Source of the DNA: Sinanaerobacter chloroacetimidivorans
GTDB lineage: Bacteria; Bacillota; Clostridia; Peptostreptococcales; Anaerovoracaceae
DNA length: 64,000 bases
NCBI RefSeq assembly: GCF_018128545.1
Contig: NZ_JAGSND010000012.1
Location: forward strand, 86,853-150,852
Direction of reading: 5' to 3'
In this document: positions 41,902 to 50,393 of the stretch, piece after piece
How positions within the stretch are numbered: position 1 is the stretch's first letter
Layout: every line of letters begins with the position of its first letter
Program-made: the position numbers and the translations under genes
Notes under the pieces: generated by a model
The model's input: the letters and a program-made list of their open reading frames with translations, nothing else
What the model was told of the DNA's origin: nothing
Databases searched by the model: none

Positions 41902-43737
41902 ATGGAAATTTACTTAGAGGCCGCAAAAGAACTATTCGGCCAGGTACTGGACTGGATTCTTAGCAGGTCTGCAAATATAATAGCGAGTGTTGGCGTTTTG
42001 GTATCTGATGCAATAGATTTGCCGGGACTCTATACCCTTGTGGTGCGATGGGTATTTCCCGTATTGGCATTCCTTGTGTTGATACGCTGTATGCTCCCGC
42101 TTTTGCAAAATGAAGGATACAATAGGGCTTGGGGATTCCTGGAGATCCCGAACGGTTATCGCATACCGCTGAAGCACTGGGAAAATTCCATTGGACGCAG
42201 TAAGCTTGCCGATATTGTGATCAATCTTCCCTTCGTTTCCCGCAGTCATGCAGTACTTACCTTCGGAGACGGAAACTGGACCATCACAGATCTCGGTTCA
42301 AAGGGGGGCGTAAGCGTTAACGGTGAAAAAATAGAAAAGTCAAGTACTGTTGAGGATGGGGATACCATCTCTCTGGCAGGTGCAGACTTTTTATTCCTTC
42401 CGGCAGAAGAAGGCTTTGAAAATATACCCATTACAGGGAAGATGCAGTGGCTTTCGGGATTGAGCAGAAACATTGCATCAGGAACCACTTTCCTGATGAT
42501 TCTTGTTTTTCAGCTCTTAGGTGGTATCCAGATTTATTTTTCAATGGGTGAAGAAGCAAATTTTAAAATACCAATGGTATTTCTCATATTGATTATTGCA
42601 GAATGCCTGTATTATTTTATTCAGACCAGAACCAGCAGGAAGTATATTGAGCTTGAATTGTTAATATTCTTCCTCTGCGGTCTGAACCTGTTCGTGGTAG
42701 CCTCAGCAGCACCGGATCACCTGATGAAGCAATTGATTGCTATCCTTTTAGGAATCGGCGTATTTTACAGTATGCAATGGATCATCAAGGACCTGGGCAG
42801 AGCACGGAAACTCAAATATATTCTTGTTGGCTGCGCCATTGTGCTGATGCTGTTAAATCTTGCCATTGGAGAGACCCGTTTCGGCGCAAGAAACTGGATC
42901 AATCTGGGCTTTATTACCTTTCAGCCTATGGAATTTGTAAAGGTTGCCTTTGTGCTTGCCGGTACGGCCACGCTGGATAAGCTCCTTACGACTCGAAATT
43001 TAACCGCTTTTATTGGATTTTCCGGAACCTGCATTCTGGCTCTGATTCTAATGAGAGACCTGGGTACTGCGGTTATTTTCTTTGTTTCTTTTCTTGTAAT
43101 CGCTTTTATGAGATCGGGTGATATCCGTACCATTGCATTAATATCCTCGGGAGCTGTGCTTGGGGCAATCGCGGTGATCTCTTTTCTTCCTTATATTGCA
43201 TCCCGCTTTCAAGCCTGGGGCCACGTTTGGGAATTTGCTGATTCCCTGGGCTACCAGCAGACGAGAACCATGATCTATGCGGCCAGCGGCGGACTTCTTG
43301 GAATGGGAGGGGGCAATGGATATTTGGATACCATTCCCGCAGCGGATACCGATTTGGTTTTTGGTATTCTTTGCGAAGAGTGGGGACTTCTCGTGGCTTT
43401 GATGGCCGTTTTGATCATAATCTTTCTGGCAATCTTTGCGTTATCTCTGGCGGGAGGATGCAAGTCCTCTTTTTACGCCATCGCTGCCTGCGGAGCGGCA
43501 TCCATCTTTTTGATTCAAACATCCTTAAACGTTTTTGGCTCTGTTGACCTGCTGCCTCTTACAGGGGTCACCTTACCTTTTATTTCCAATGGAGGCTCTT
43601 CTATGATTGTTTGCTGGGCACTGTTGGCATTTATCAAGGGGGCTGATGAACGAACAAGACCGTATGAGGATGAGGAGGATGATGAAGAAGGCGAAGATGA
43701 AGGAGAAGAGGAACTATGGGAAGGGCTAGGTGAATGA
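41902..43737 (+). CDS. FHA-domain SEDS protein (FtsW/RodA/SpoVE type)
   Basis: 611 residues. One or two helices (about 15-75), then an FHA domain (about 92-170; IGRSKLADIVI, SRSHAVLTF, GGVSVNGEKI) that reads phospho-threonine, then ten membrane helices of a SEDS glycosyltransferase (about 190-575) and a very acidic tail (DEEDDEEGEDEGEEE). RNWINLGFITFQPMEFVKVAF and AADTDLVFGILCEEWG are SEDS signatures, the second including the probable catalytic Asp. It polymerises lipid II with a partner PBP, encoded next at 8-nt overlap. The FHA part suggests control by a PASTA-type Ser/Thr kinase. Confidence 0.9.
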   Translation: MEIYLEAAKELFGQVLDWILSRSANIIASVGVLVSDAIDLPGLYTLVVRWVFPVLAFLVLIRCMLPLLQNEGYNRAWGFLEIPNGYRIPLKHWENSIGRSKLADIVINLPFVSRSHAVLTFGDGNWTITDLGSKGGVSVNGEKIEKSSTVEDGDTISLAGADFLFLPAEEGFENIPITGKMQWLSGLSRNIASGTTFLMILVFQLLGGIQIYFSMGEEANFKIPMVFLILIIAECLYYFIQTRTSRKYIELELLIFFLCGLNLFVVASAAPDHLMKQLIAILLGIGVFYSMQWIIKDLGRARKLKYILVGCAIVLMLLNLAIGETRFGARNWINLGFITFQPMEFVKVAFVLAGTATLDKLLTTRNLTAFIGFSGTCILALILMRDLGTAVIFFVSFLVIAFMRSGDIRTIALISSGAVLGAIAVISFLPYIASRFQAWGHVWEFADSLGYQQTRTMIYAASGGLLGMGGGNGYLDTIPAADTDLVFGILCEEWGLLVALMAVLIIIFLAIFALSLAGGCKSSFYAIAACGAASIFLIQTSLNVFGSVDLLPLTGVTLPFISNGGSSMIVCWALLAFIKGADERTRPYEDEEDDEEGEDEGEEELWEGLGE

Positions 43738-45121
43738 GTTGAAATTATTGACAAGACGTGCTTATGGAGTATTGATTCTGACGCTGCTGCTCATTCTGGG
43801 TCTCCTTTTCTTTGTTTTCAGATATGTGAAAGATGCCTCTGTCTGGGCGGAGCATTCCTTTAACAAGCATCTTTATACCAACGGACAGCTGAAGTCGGCA
43901 GGAACCATCTATGATCGAAATGGGGCGATTCTGCTGCAGACGGTGGATGGAAATTTGCAGTATAACGAAAACAGCACGGTAAGAAAAGCAATGATGCATG
44001 CCGTCGGAGATGCAAAAGGCAATGTGGTAACCAGTGCCCAGGTGGCTTTCAGAGAAAAGCTAACGGGCTGGGATATGCTGAATGGTGCTTTTCAGTGGGA
44101 GAACCCGCTCGATCGTACAAAAAATGATCTTATTCTAACCCTTGATTCGGAGCTTTGCACTGTGGCCTACAATGCCATGAACGGCAGGAAAGGAACCGTA
44201 GGTGTTTATAATTATGAGACAGGGGAGATCCTCTGTATGGTAAGCCTGCCTACCTTTGATCCAAAGAATCCCCCGGATGTAGAAGCAAATCCTGATAAGT
44301 ACGAGGGGGTCTATATAAATCGCCTCTTTTCTGCTGCCTATACTCCCGGATCTGTGTTCAAACTGGTAACGGCAGCTGCGGCCCTCGATCAATTCACCAG
44401 CATTGATAAACGGGTGTATCAGTGTGAAGGAGAGGCCACAATCAACGGGCAGATCGTAACCTGTCCGAAGCCTCACGGAAATGTTACCTTGGAGCAGGCT
44501 CTGGCTAAATCCTGTAACGTGGCATTTGCTGAAATTTCTCTGGAACTGGGGGGAGACACCCTGCAAAAATATGCCGATAAGGCAGGCTTCAACACCAGGC
44601 TCAAAGTGGATTCCATAAAAACTGCCATGGGCAAAGTAAGTGTGTCGGATGCCGAGGGCGGAGATCTGGCCTGGGCAGGGATCGGTCAGTACAGCGATAC
44701 GGCCAACCCATTAAATTTCATGGCTTATGTTGGCTCTATTGCCAATGATGGTGTCCGAGTTACTCCAAGAATATTGAAGGGAAAAGGGCTTCTATCCAAC
44801 GTTTCGGATGCCGGAGCAGAAAAGAAACGCATCCTTGCAGAAGAAACAGCCAGGCAGCTTGGAGCAATGATGAGAAATAATGTAATCAATGAATATGGAG
44901 ATAAAAACTATAAGGGGCTGGAGCTGTGCGCAAAATCCGGAACCGCCGAAGTAGGTGGTGATCAGCAGCCTCATGCCTGGTTCGCCGGGTTTTTGGACCG
45001 GGAGGATTGCCCCCTCGCCTTTGTAGTTGTCGTTGAAAACGGGGGCTCCGGCAGCAAGGTGGCCGGAGCTGTAGCAGCCAAGGTATTAAAGGCGGCTGTT
45101 AAAAGTATGACGGAGCAATAG
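43730..45121 (+). CDS. Penicillin-binding protein (class B transpeptidase)
   Basis: 463 residues from GTG 43730, which overlaps the SEDS gene by 8 nt. One N-terminal helix (about 12-32), a short dimer/pedestal region and the transpeptidase domain: S208-V-F-K211 (nucleophile motif), SCN in AKSCNVAF near residue 264 and K402-SGT. It crosslinks peptidoglycan. The short N-terminal part resembles the PbpA-type proteins of actinobacteria, which also pair with an FtsW-like gene near FHA proteins. It is the partner of the upstream SEDS protein. Confidence 0.93.
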   Translation: MNELKLLTRRAYGVLILTLLLILGLLFFVFRYVKDASVWAEHSFNKHLYTNGQLKSAGTIYDRNGAILLQTVDGNLQYNENSTVRKAMMHAVGDAKGNVVTSAQVAFREKLTGWDMLNGAFQWENPLDRTKNDLILTLDSELCTVAYNAMNGRKGTVGVYNYETGEILCMVSLPTFDPKNPPDVEANPDKYEGVYINRLFSAAYTPGSVFKLVTAAAALDQFTSIDKRVYQCEGEATINGQIVTCPKPHGNVTLEQALAKSCNVAFAEISLELGGDTLQKYADKAGFNTRLKVDSIKTAMGKVSVSDAEGGDLAWAGIGQYSDTANPLNFMAYVGSIANDGVRVTPRILKGKGLLSNVSDAGAEKKRILAEETARQLGAMMRNNVINEYGDKNYKGLELCAKSGTAEVGGDQQPHAWFAGFLDREDCPLAFVVVVENGGSGSKVAGAVAAKVLKAAVKSMTEQ

Positions 45122-45185
45122 TTTAGAATTTTTGTGCGGCTGCATTTTAGAAATAAGATGCAGCTCTTTTTTTTATTGTGACTTC

Positions 45186-45214
45186 TTGACAAGAAAATAA
45201 AAATGAGATATATT
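45186..45214 (+). promoter_or_regulatory. Consensus promoter of the TetR/PEP-synthase-like operon
   Basis: TTGACA (45186-45191), 17 bp, TATATT (45209-45214). Transcription should start within the palindrome that follows. Confidence 0.8.
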
Positions 45215-45217
45215 TAA

Positions 45218-45241
45218 AAACAGACCGACGTCGGTTTGTTT
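45218..45241. promoter_or_regulatory. TetR operator at the transcription start
   Basis: A near-perfect 24-bp palindrome centred on GACGTC with core ACCGACGTCGGT (45224-45235), one mismatch pair. It sits directly after the -10 box of the TetR gene, so binding would block initiation. Confidence 0.85.
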
Positions 45242-45257
45242 TTGGAGGTGAATGAAT

Positions 45258-45890
45258 ATGACAAAAACTGCGAAAAATTATAGTACGAAAAAAATGGAAC
45301 TGGTAGAGATTGCAGAAAAATTATTTATAGAAAAGGGATATGAAGAAACAAGTATAGAGGATATTTTAAATGCTTCCGGACTTTCCAAAGGCGGATTTTA
45401 TCACTATTTTAAGTCAAAAGAGGAAGTTTTGTCGGAAAGCATCGGCAGTTTTTCGGACAATCTGTTGAAGGAGCTGGAGCCTATTGTTGCAGATCCTGAT
45501 TTGAATGCGTTGGAAAAACTAAATCGATTTATGGAAAAAAAGATCACATCCCAAAAGGAAAAAAAAGAAATCATTAAGTATCTGAGTATGCTGATGAAAT
45601 CGGATTTTACGTTCTACAAATATACGCTGTCCATTACACAGAAATATGTTGAACCCTTTGCCAGAATCATTGAACAGGGGTCTCGGGAAGGTCGTTTCCA
45701 TGTAGAATTTCCGAGGGAAACTGCAGACATCCTGCTGAGAGCCGTAACCTCTGTTCCGCAAAGCGTATTTTACAGTGAATATTTGGAGGATCAGACCAGG
45801 TCATTCAAATATAAGGCTTCCCTGGAAGCAATCATGGAAAAGGCTCTCGGAATAGAAAGCGGTAAAATACGGATATTTGATGAAGAATAA
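45258..45890 (+). CDS. TetR-family regulator (autoregulated)
   Basis: 210 residues from ATG 45258; GGAGGTG is seven bases upstream, too close for the ATG at 45252. HTH at about 28-60 (SIEDILNASGLSKGGFYHYFKSKEEVL). It is the first gene of an operon with the PEP-synthase-like enzyme (45 bp gap) and has a strong palindrome over its promoter, so it most probably represses itself and that gene. Confidence 0.9.
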   Translation: MTKTAKNYSTKKMELVEIAEKLFIEKGYEETSIEDILNASGLSKGGFYHYFKSKEEVLSESIGSFSDNLLKELEPIVADPDLNALEKLNRFMEKKITSQKEKKEIIKYLSMLMKSDFTFYKYTLSITQKYVEPFARIIEQGSREGRFHVEFPRETADILLRAVTSVPQSVFYSEYLEDQTRSFKYKASLEAIMEKALGIESGKIRIFDEE

Positions 45891-45934
45891 CGAGATTCCT
45901 GATCTTTTAAATGAAATTACAAGGAGTGATTGAT

Positions 45935-48310
45935 ATGTTGGAGAGTGTAAAAGGTTTTGGTGAATTGACACCTGAATTGCAGCCACTGGCAGGGGGAAAG
46001 GGTGGCATGCTTGCCAGAATGTATCAGGCGGGTTATCCGGTTCCGGAAGGTTTTGTGATTCTTTCCGGAGCCTTTCAGGAGGGCAAACTGAGCAAAGAAG
46101 CTTGGGAAGCAATAGAGGAACGGTTGAATTCCATGAGGAAGAACAATAGGGAAATCCGGTTTGCAGTGAGATCCTCTGCCTTAAGTGAGGATTCGGCCCA
46201 GGCTTCCTTCGCAGGTGAGTTTGAGTCCGTTCTGAATGCGGAGACTGACAAGGAAATCCTTGATGCCATTGATACCGTGTACCGGTCAAAAGAGTCTGAG
46301 AGAGTGAAGGCATATAGTTCCGTTCAAAGAATGGAGCAATCCCATCAGATTGCTGTGGTAGTACAGCGAATGGTCCAGTCGGAAATTTCCGGTGTATTGT
46401 TTACTGCGGATCCCATAACAGGCAGCCATGCAAGCATGATCGGCAATTACGTTCACGGCTTGGGGGAACAGCTTGTATCCGGAGAGTCCAATGCCTATGA
46501 TTTTAAGTTGATTAGGCCAAAGGGGAAATATGACGGTCCCGATGAATGCAGAAAATATGCGAAAACCCTTTTTTCGCTGGCGGCCAGGCTGGAAAACGAA
46601 ACAAACAGCCCGCAGGATATCGAGTGGGCTGCAGCCAATGGAAAACTATATTTGCTGCAGGCAAGACCCATAACCACTTTGAGAGGAATCAACCTGGACA
46701 CTTATGAGATGAATTATTCCCTCATGGGAGAAGAACTCTGGATCAATACCAATGTGGCGGAAGCAATACCCGATGTTTTTCCTCCGTTTTCCTGGAGCAT
46801 CGGAAAGCTTCTGGACGAAGCACTGAATTTTATTCCCGGATATTATATCTTTTCCGGCAACATCTGCGGACGTCCCTATATGAACATCAGCAGAAGAGTA
46901 TCCATGATGAATGCCGTACTCGGAAAGAATTCCAAAAGTGTGGTTAAGCTGATCACGGATATATACGGAGAATTTCCGGAGGGTGTCAGTATGCCCCTTT
47001 ATCCTTTTTCTCCTATTGAAGTTCTTAAAGTGATGGTGCCTATCATGGTGCAAACCTCAAAAAGTTCATTGAAGGCATCCAAAAATCTTACCCGATTCCT
47101 TCAGGAGGCACCGGAGCAATGCAGCAGAATGAGGGAAAAGATCAAAACGATAAAAGAAAAGCAAGAGCTGCTGTCCTTCTGGAAACAGGAGTTGGAGCCC
47201 TATTTCTTAAATGCATGGTTAAGTGCCGGTGCAGCTGCGATAAAAATGACCAATATTACGAAGCTAGATAAAAAACTTACCAAATTAGTCGGTACGGAGG
47301 ATGCAAATACGATACTTTCTAACCTTAGAGGAGGATCCGATCTGGCGAGCCTAGGACCGGTAGTCGGCATTTCCAAAGTGATGAAGGGGGAAATGAGCAG
47401 AGAGGAATACTTGAAGAAATACGGACATCGGGGACCTCATGAGTATGAAATGTCAATTCCCGATCCCATGGAGGATCCGGACTGGCTGGAAAAACAGATT
47501 GAGGAGCTGAAAAGATCCAACATGGATGTAGAGGGCATGCTTGAAAGACAGCATTTACAATATGAAGCTGCCAAGTCGCGGTTTGTAAAGCGTTTCCCAG
47601 ATAAGGCAAAATGGCTTGACATACAAATCAGGAAAGCCGCTGAAGGTGCCCAACTGAGAGAAGAAGGACGTTCTGAGTTTGTAAGAATATTCAGGGTGGT
47701 GCGTGCTTTTGCCCTTAGAGCAGGTGAGCTTACAGGACTGGGAGATAATATCTTTTTCCTTTATATCGATGAGGTAGAAGATCTTTTAACCGGAAAAGAC
47801 GGGGCAATCAGGAATATTCCTGCAAGGAAAGAGAACTATGAGAAATATAAAGCGATGCCGCCATTTCCGTCAATAATCAGAGGACGGTTTGTTCCTGCAG
47901 AATGGGTAAAAGACCCTGACAGAAGACTTGACTACTATGATGCCGCTATGCCTATGGGTGCGGTGTCCGGTGTTGAGACATCAGATGCAGCAACTCTGAA
48001 AGGCTATGCCGGAGCTGCAGGCAGGATTGAGGGAATCGTGCGGATCCTCAAAAATCCCGAAGAAGGCGAACAGCTTCAGCCAGGAGAAATTCTGGTTGCA
48101 GCAACTACCAATATCGGTTGGACACCGCTTTTTCCGAAAGCCGCTGCAATCATTACCGACATAGGAGCACCGCTGTCCCATGCTGCCATTGTTGCCAGGG
48201 AGCTGGGGATACCCGCTGTGGTTGGCTGCAGCAATGCCACCGTAAGACTGAAAACCGGAGACAAAGTGCTGGTAGACGGCGGACAGGGAAAAGTGCAAAT
48301 ATTAAATTAA
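45935..48310 (+). CDS. PEP-synthase/rifampicin-phosphotransferase-like enzyme 2
   Basis: 791 residues from ATG 45935 (AAGGAG nine bases upstream). ATP-binding domain at about 5-255 (AGGKGGMLARMYQAG, RSSALSEDSAQASFAGEFESVL, VQSEISGVLFTADPITG, QDIEWAA, QARPITT), middle domain at about 270-690 and a His domain with H749 in PLSHAAIVARELGIPAVVG. Like the protein at 11514 it lacks the C-terminal PEP barrel of PpsA, so it is an ATP-dependent dikinase with an unknown acceptor. Its middle domain is about 80 residues shorter and its His motif (PLSHAAIVA) differs from the MTHGAVI form, so a different acceptor is likely. Confidence 0.8.
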   Translation: MLESVKGFGELTPELQPLAGGKGGMLARMYQAGYPVPEGFVILSGAFQEGKLSKEAWEAIEERLNSMRKNNREIRFAVRSSALSEDSAQASFAGEFESVLNAETDKEILDAIDTVYRSKESERVKAYSSVQRMEQSHQIAVVVQRMVQSEISGVLFTADPITGSHASMIGNYVHGLGEQLVSGESNAYDFKLIRPKGKYDGPDECRKYAKTLFSLAARLENETNSPQDIEWAAANGKLYLLQARPITTLRGINLDTYEMNYSLMGEELWINTNVAEAIPDVFPPFSWSIGKLLDEALNFIPGYYIFSGNICGRPYMNISRRVSMMNAVLGKNSKSVVKLITDIYGEFPEGVSMPLYPFSPIEVLKVMVPIMVQTSKSSLKASKNLTRFLQEAPEQCSRMREKIKTIKEKQELLSFWKQELEPYFLNAWLSAGAAAIKMTNITKLDKKLTKLVGTEDANTILSNLRGGSDLASLGPVVGISKVMKGEMSREEYLKKYGHRGPHEYEMSIPDPMEDPDWLEKQIEELKRSNMDVEGMLERQHLQYEAAKSRFVKRFPDKAKWLDIQIRKAAEGAQLREEGRSEFVRIFRVVRAFALRAGELTGLGDNIFFLYIDEVEDLLTGKDGAIRNIPARKENYEKYKAMPPFPSIIRGRFVPAEWVKDPDRRLDYYDAAMPMGAVSGVETSDAATLKGYAGAAGRIEGIVRILKNPEEGEQLQPGEILVAATTNIGWTPLFPKAAAIITDIGAPLSHAAIVARELGIPAVVGCSNATVRLKTGDKVLVDGGQGKVQILN

Positions 48311-48396
48311 TATATGGGTAATATATGGATAAGCTATATTTATTAAATCTATGTTAATGATAAACTGATACTAAAATAATTTTTGGGAGGTAATAT

Positions 48397-48807
48397 ATGG
48401 ATAAGGTACTTCAACTTCTAAGAGAGAACATGATTTGCTGTCTGGCGACTTGCTCCGATGATAAACCGAGAGCCTCGGCTATGGAATATGTAATTGCAGG
48501 GGATTATATCCTATTTGCTACAGATGGCGATTCCATTAAAGCTGCTAATTTGAGAGCAAATAATAAAATTAGTTTTTCTGCTCATTCGATGCCCCAATTT
48601 GTAACAATTGATGGTACAACTATGGAACCTAGTGAAGCTGAAATCAATGAATACAATAGAATCCTGTTTGACAGACATCCTGAGTTCAAAGATATGATTG
48701 CAAAAGGTATGATGAAGCCTTTCACATATTTTAAACTGGTTCCTGAAGTCGCCTATTATAACGACTATTCTAACGGTATGAAACCCCCCGAAATTATTAA
48801 GATGTAA
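48397..48807 (+). CDS. Pyridoxamine 5'-phosphate oxidase-like protein
   Basis: 136 residues with a split-barrel flavin-binding pattern: ENMICCLATCSDDKPRASAMEYVIAGDYILFATDGDSIKAANLRANNKISF. RBS GGGAGG. The 86-bp gap from the PEP-synthase-like gene makes co-transcription possible. The function is unknown; FMN or haem-degradation-type roles occur in the family. Confidence 0.82.
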   Translation: MDKVLQLLRENMICCLATCSDDKPRASAMEYVIAGDYILFATDGDSIKAANLRANNKISFSAHSMPQFVTIDGTTMEPSEAEINEYNRILFDRHPEFKDMIAKGMMKPFTYFKLVPEVAYYNDYSNGMKPPEIIKM

Positions 48808-48836
48808 AAGTCAATCAGCTCCTAAATTGTATAAAA

Positions 48837-48896
48837 GCTCCCAAAAGAAGGGAGCGTGCAAATACCTTGCATTTTTATATGCAGGGTATTTTTTAT
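48837..48896 (+). terminator. Two stacked hairpins, terminator
   Basis: GCTCCC/GGGAGC (48837-48855) is followed by ATACCTTGCAT (48862-48872) with ATGCAGGGTAT (48879-48889) and TTTTTTAT. Confidence 0.8.
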
Positions 48897-48983
48897 CCCT
48901 GTAATGCAAATAAAAATAACAAAAATAAATATTTCTATTATTTTTGTTAATAAAAAATGAAAAAAATATTTAAAAAAACAATA

Positions 48984-49032
48984 TTGACCAAGGTGGTCAT
49001 TAACGATATAATAAAAATGACCACGATGGTCA
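48984..49032. promoter_or_regulatory. Promoter with two TGACCA-N3-TGGTCA operators
   Basis: TTGACC (48984-48989), 17 bp, TATAAT (49007-49012) is the promoter. Operator 1, TGACCA-AGG-TGGTCA (48985-48999), lies over the -35. Operator 2, TGACCA-CGA-TGGTCA (49018-49032), lies at the start site. The two are 33 bp apart, three helical turns, so dimers would bind on one face. Confidence 0.88.
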
Positions 49033-49069
49033 TACTAAAATCGATAGGATCAAAAAAGAGGTGGTTATC

Positions 49070-49693
49070 ATGTACTCAAAATTTTATAGCCTGGAACAGG
49101 AGAAAAGGGAGCGAATTATAAATGCAGCTTTGAAAGAGTTTGCAAAAAACGGCTATGAAAAGGCTTCCACAAACGAGATCATCAAAGAGGCCGAAATATC
49201 AAAGGGATCATTATTTAATTATTTCAAGAATAAAAAGCAATTGTATTTGTTCCTTCTTGATTATGTAGTTACGGTCATTGATGAAATCTATGAAGAAATG
49301 GATTGGAATATAACGGATCTTTTCGAAAGGATGAGAGCGCTTGGGTTGATCAAATTTAAAATCATGCAAAAATATCCGCAAGCTTTTAATTTTATTAAAA
49401 ATGCTGCCCAAGAGGATGCAGCTGATGTAAATTCTGAGATTGAAACGTTAGAGAAGTCCATTGTTGAAAGCGGATTGGAAAGAGGGTACAAAGATCTGGA
49501 TTTGACCAAGTTCCGTGAGGACATGGATATCCAAAAAATCATGAATATTATCAATTGGACAATACTAAGCTTTGCAGAGCAGCAGAGAGATCAGGTGAAT
49601 TCTTTTGAAGAACTCGATATGGAAGTGCTGAAGGAATGGGAAGATTACTTTGATATTTTGAAACGTTGCTTTTACAAGAAGGAGGAAGAATAA
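49070..49693 (+). CDS. TetR-family regulator of the ABC transporter operon
   Basis: 207 residues from ATG 49070 (AGAGGTGG upstream). HTH at about 24-55 (ASTNEIIKEAEISKGSLFNYFKNKKQLYLFLL). Its gene overlaps the promoter region holding two operators and is followed after 1 bp by the ABC ATPase gene, so it is an autorepressor of the whole operon. Confidence 0.9.
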   Translation: MYSKFYSLEQEKRERIINAALKEFAKNGYEKASTNEIIKEAEISKGSLFNYFKNKKQLYLFLLDYVVTVIDEIYEEMDWNITDLFERMRALGLIKFKIMQKYPQAFNFIKNAAQEDAADVNSEIETLEKSIVESGLERGYKDLDLTKFREDMDIQKIMNIINWTILSFAEQQRDQVNSFEELDMEVLKEWEDYFDILKRCFYKKEEE

Positions 49694-49694
49694 T

Positions 49695-50393
49695 ATGTTT
49701 ATAGATATTGCAAATTTGAAGAAAAGCTACAGAACCGGCGAAGTCGTAACGGAAGTTCTGAAAGGAATCGGGATGAAGCTGGACAAAGGGGAAATCGGTG
49801 TCATACTCGGGCCCTCAGGTTCGGGGAAATCTACTCTGATGAACATTCTCGGCGGGATTGACCGGGGAGACAGCGGCCAGGTCCTTGTTGACGGTATTGA
49901 AATCAACCAATTAAATGACGGCAAGCTGACCGATTACAGACGCGGAGACATCGGTTTCGTTTTTCAGTTCTATAACCTCGTTCCCAATCTTACGGTGGGG
50001 GAAAACATTGAAGTGGTTTCCAACATCAGCAAATCACCTCTGAATACGGATGAAGTTTTAGCTGCGGTGGGCATGCAGGACAAAAAGCACCGCTTTCCAA
50101 GGGAACTTTCCGGCGGTGAGCAGCAGCGGGTCTCCATCGCCAGAGCCATTGTCAAGAACCCAAAGCTTTTGCTGTGCGACGAGCCAACGGGCGCCCTTGA
50201 TTATGATACGTCCCGGAGCATTTTACAGCTTCTGCAGCAGGTGAACAAAAAATACGGAACGACCATTTTGATGATTACCCACAATGCTGCCATTGCCGCT
50301 ATGGCAAACAGGGTCTTCAGACTCCGCAGCGGAGAAATCGTGGAGGAAACGGTCAACCAGACGGTTGTTCCGGCAGAAAGGATTGAATGGTAA
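49695..50393 (+). CDS. MacB/LolD-type ABC transporter ATPase
   Basis: 232 residues. Walker [10 protein letters not shown] (about 36-44), Q-loop in FVFQFYNL, signature [14 protein letters not shown] (about 139-152), Walker [13 protein letters not shown]. This is the subfamily paired with FtsX-type permeases, which acts by mechanical rather than channel transport. It overlaps the permease gene by 7 nt. Export of peptides, lipids or drugs, or a resistance-sensing role, is likely. Confidence 0.94.
   Translation: MFIDIANLKKSYRTGEVVTEVLKGIGMKLDKGEIGVILGPSGSGKSTLMNILGGIDRGDSGQVLVDGIEINQLNDGKLTDYRRGDIGFVFQFYNLVPNLTVGENIEVVSNISKSPLNTDEVLAAVGMQDKKHRFPRELSGGEQQRVSIARAIVKNPKLLLCDEPTGALDYDTSRSILQLLQQVNKKYGTTILMITHNAAIAAMANRVFRLRSGEIVEETVNQTVVPAERIEW

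Noticed and set aside
45801..46313. Minus-strand open frame across the TetR/PEP-synthase-like junction.
   Set aside because: It covers two supported genes and their RBS; Pro/Ser-rich noise.
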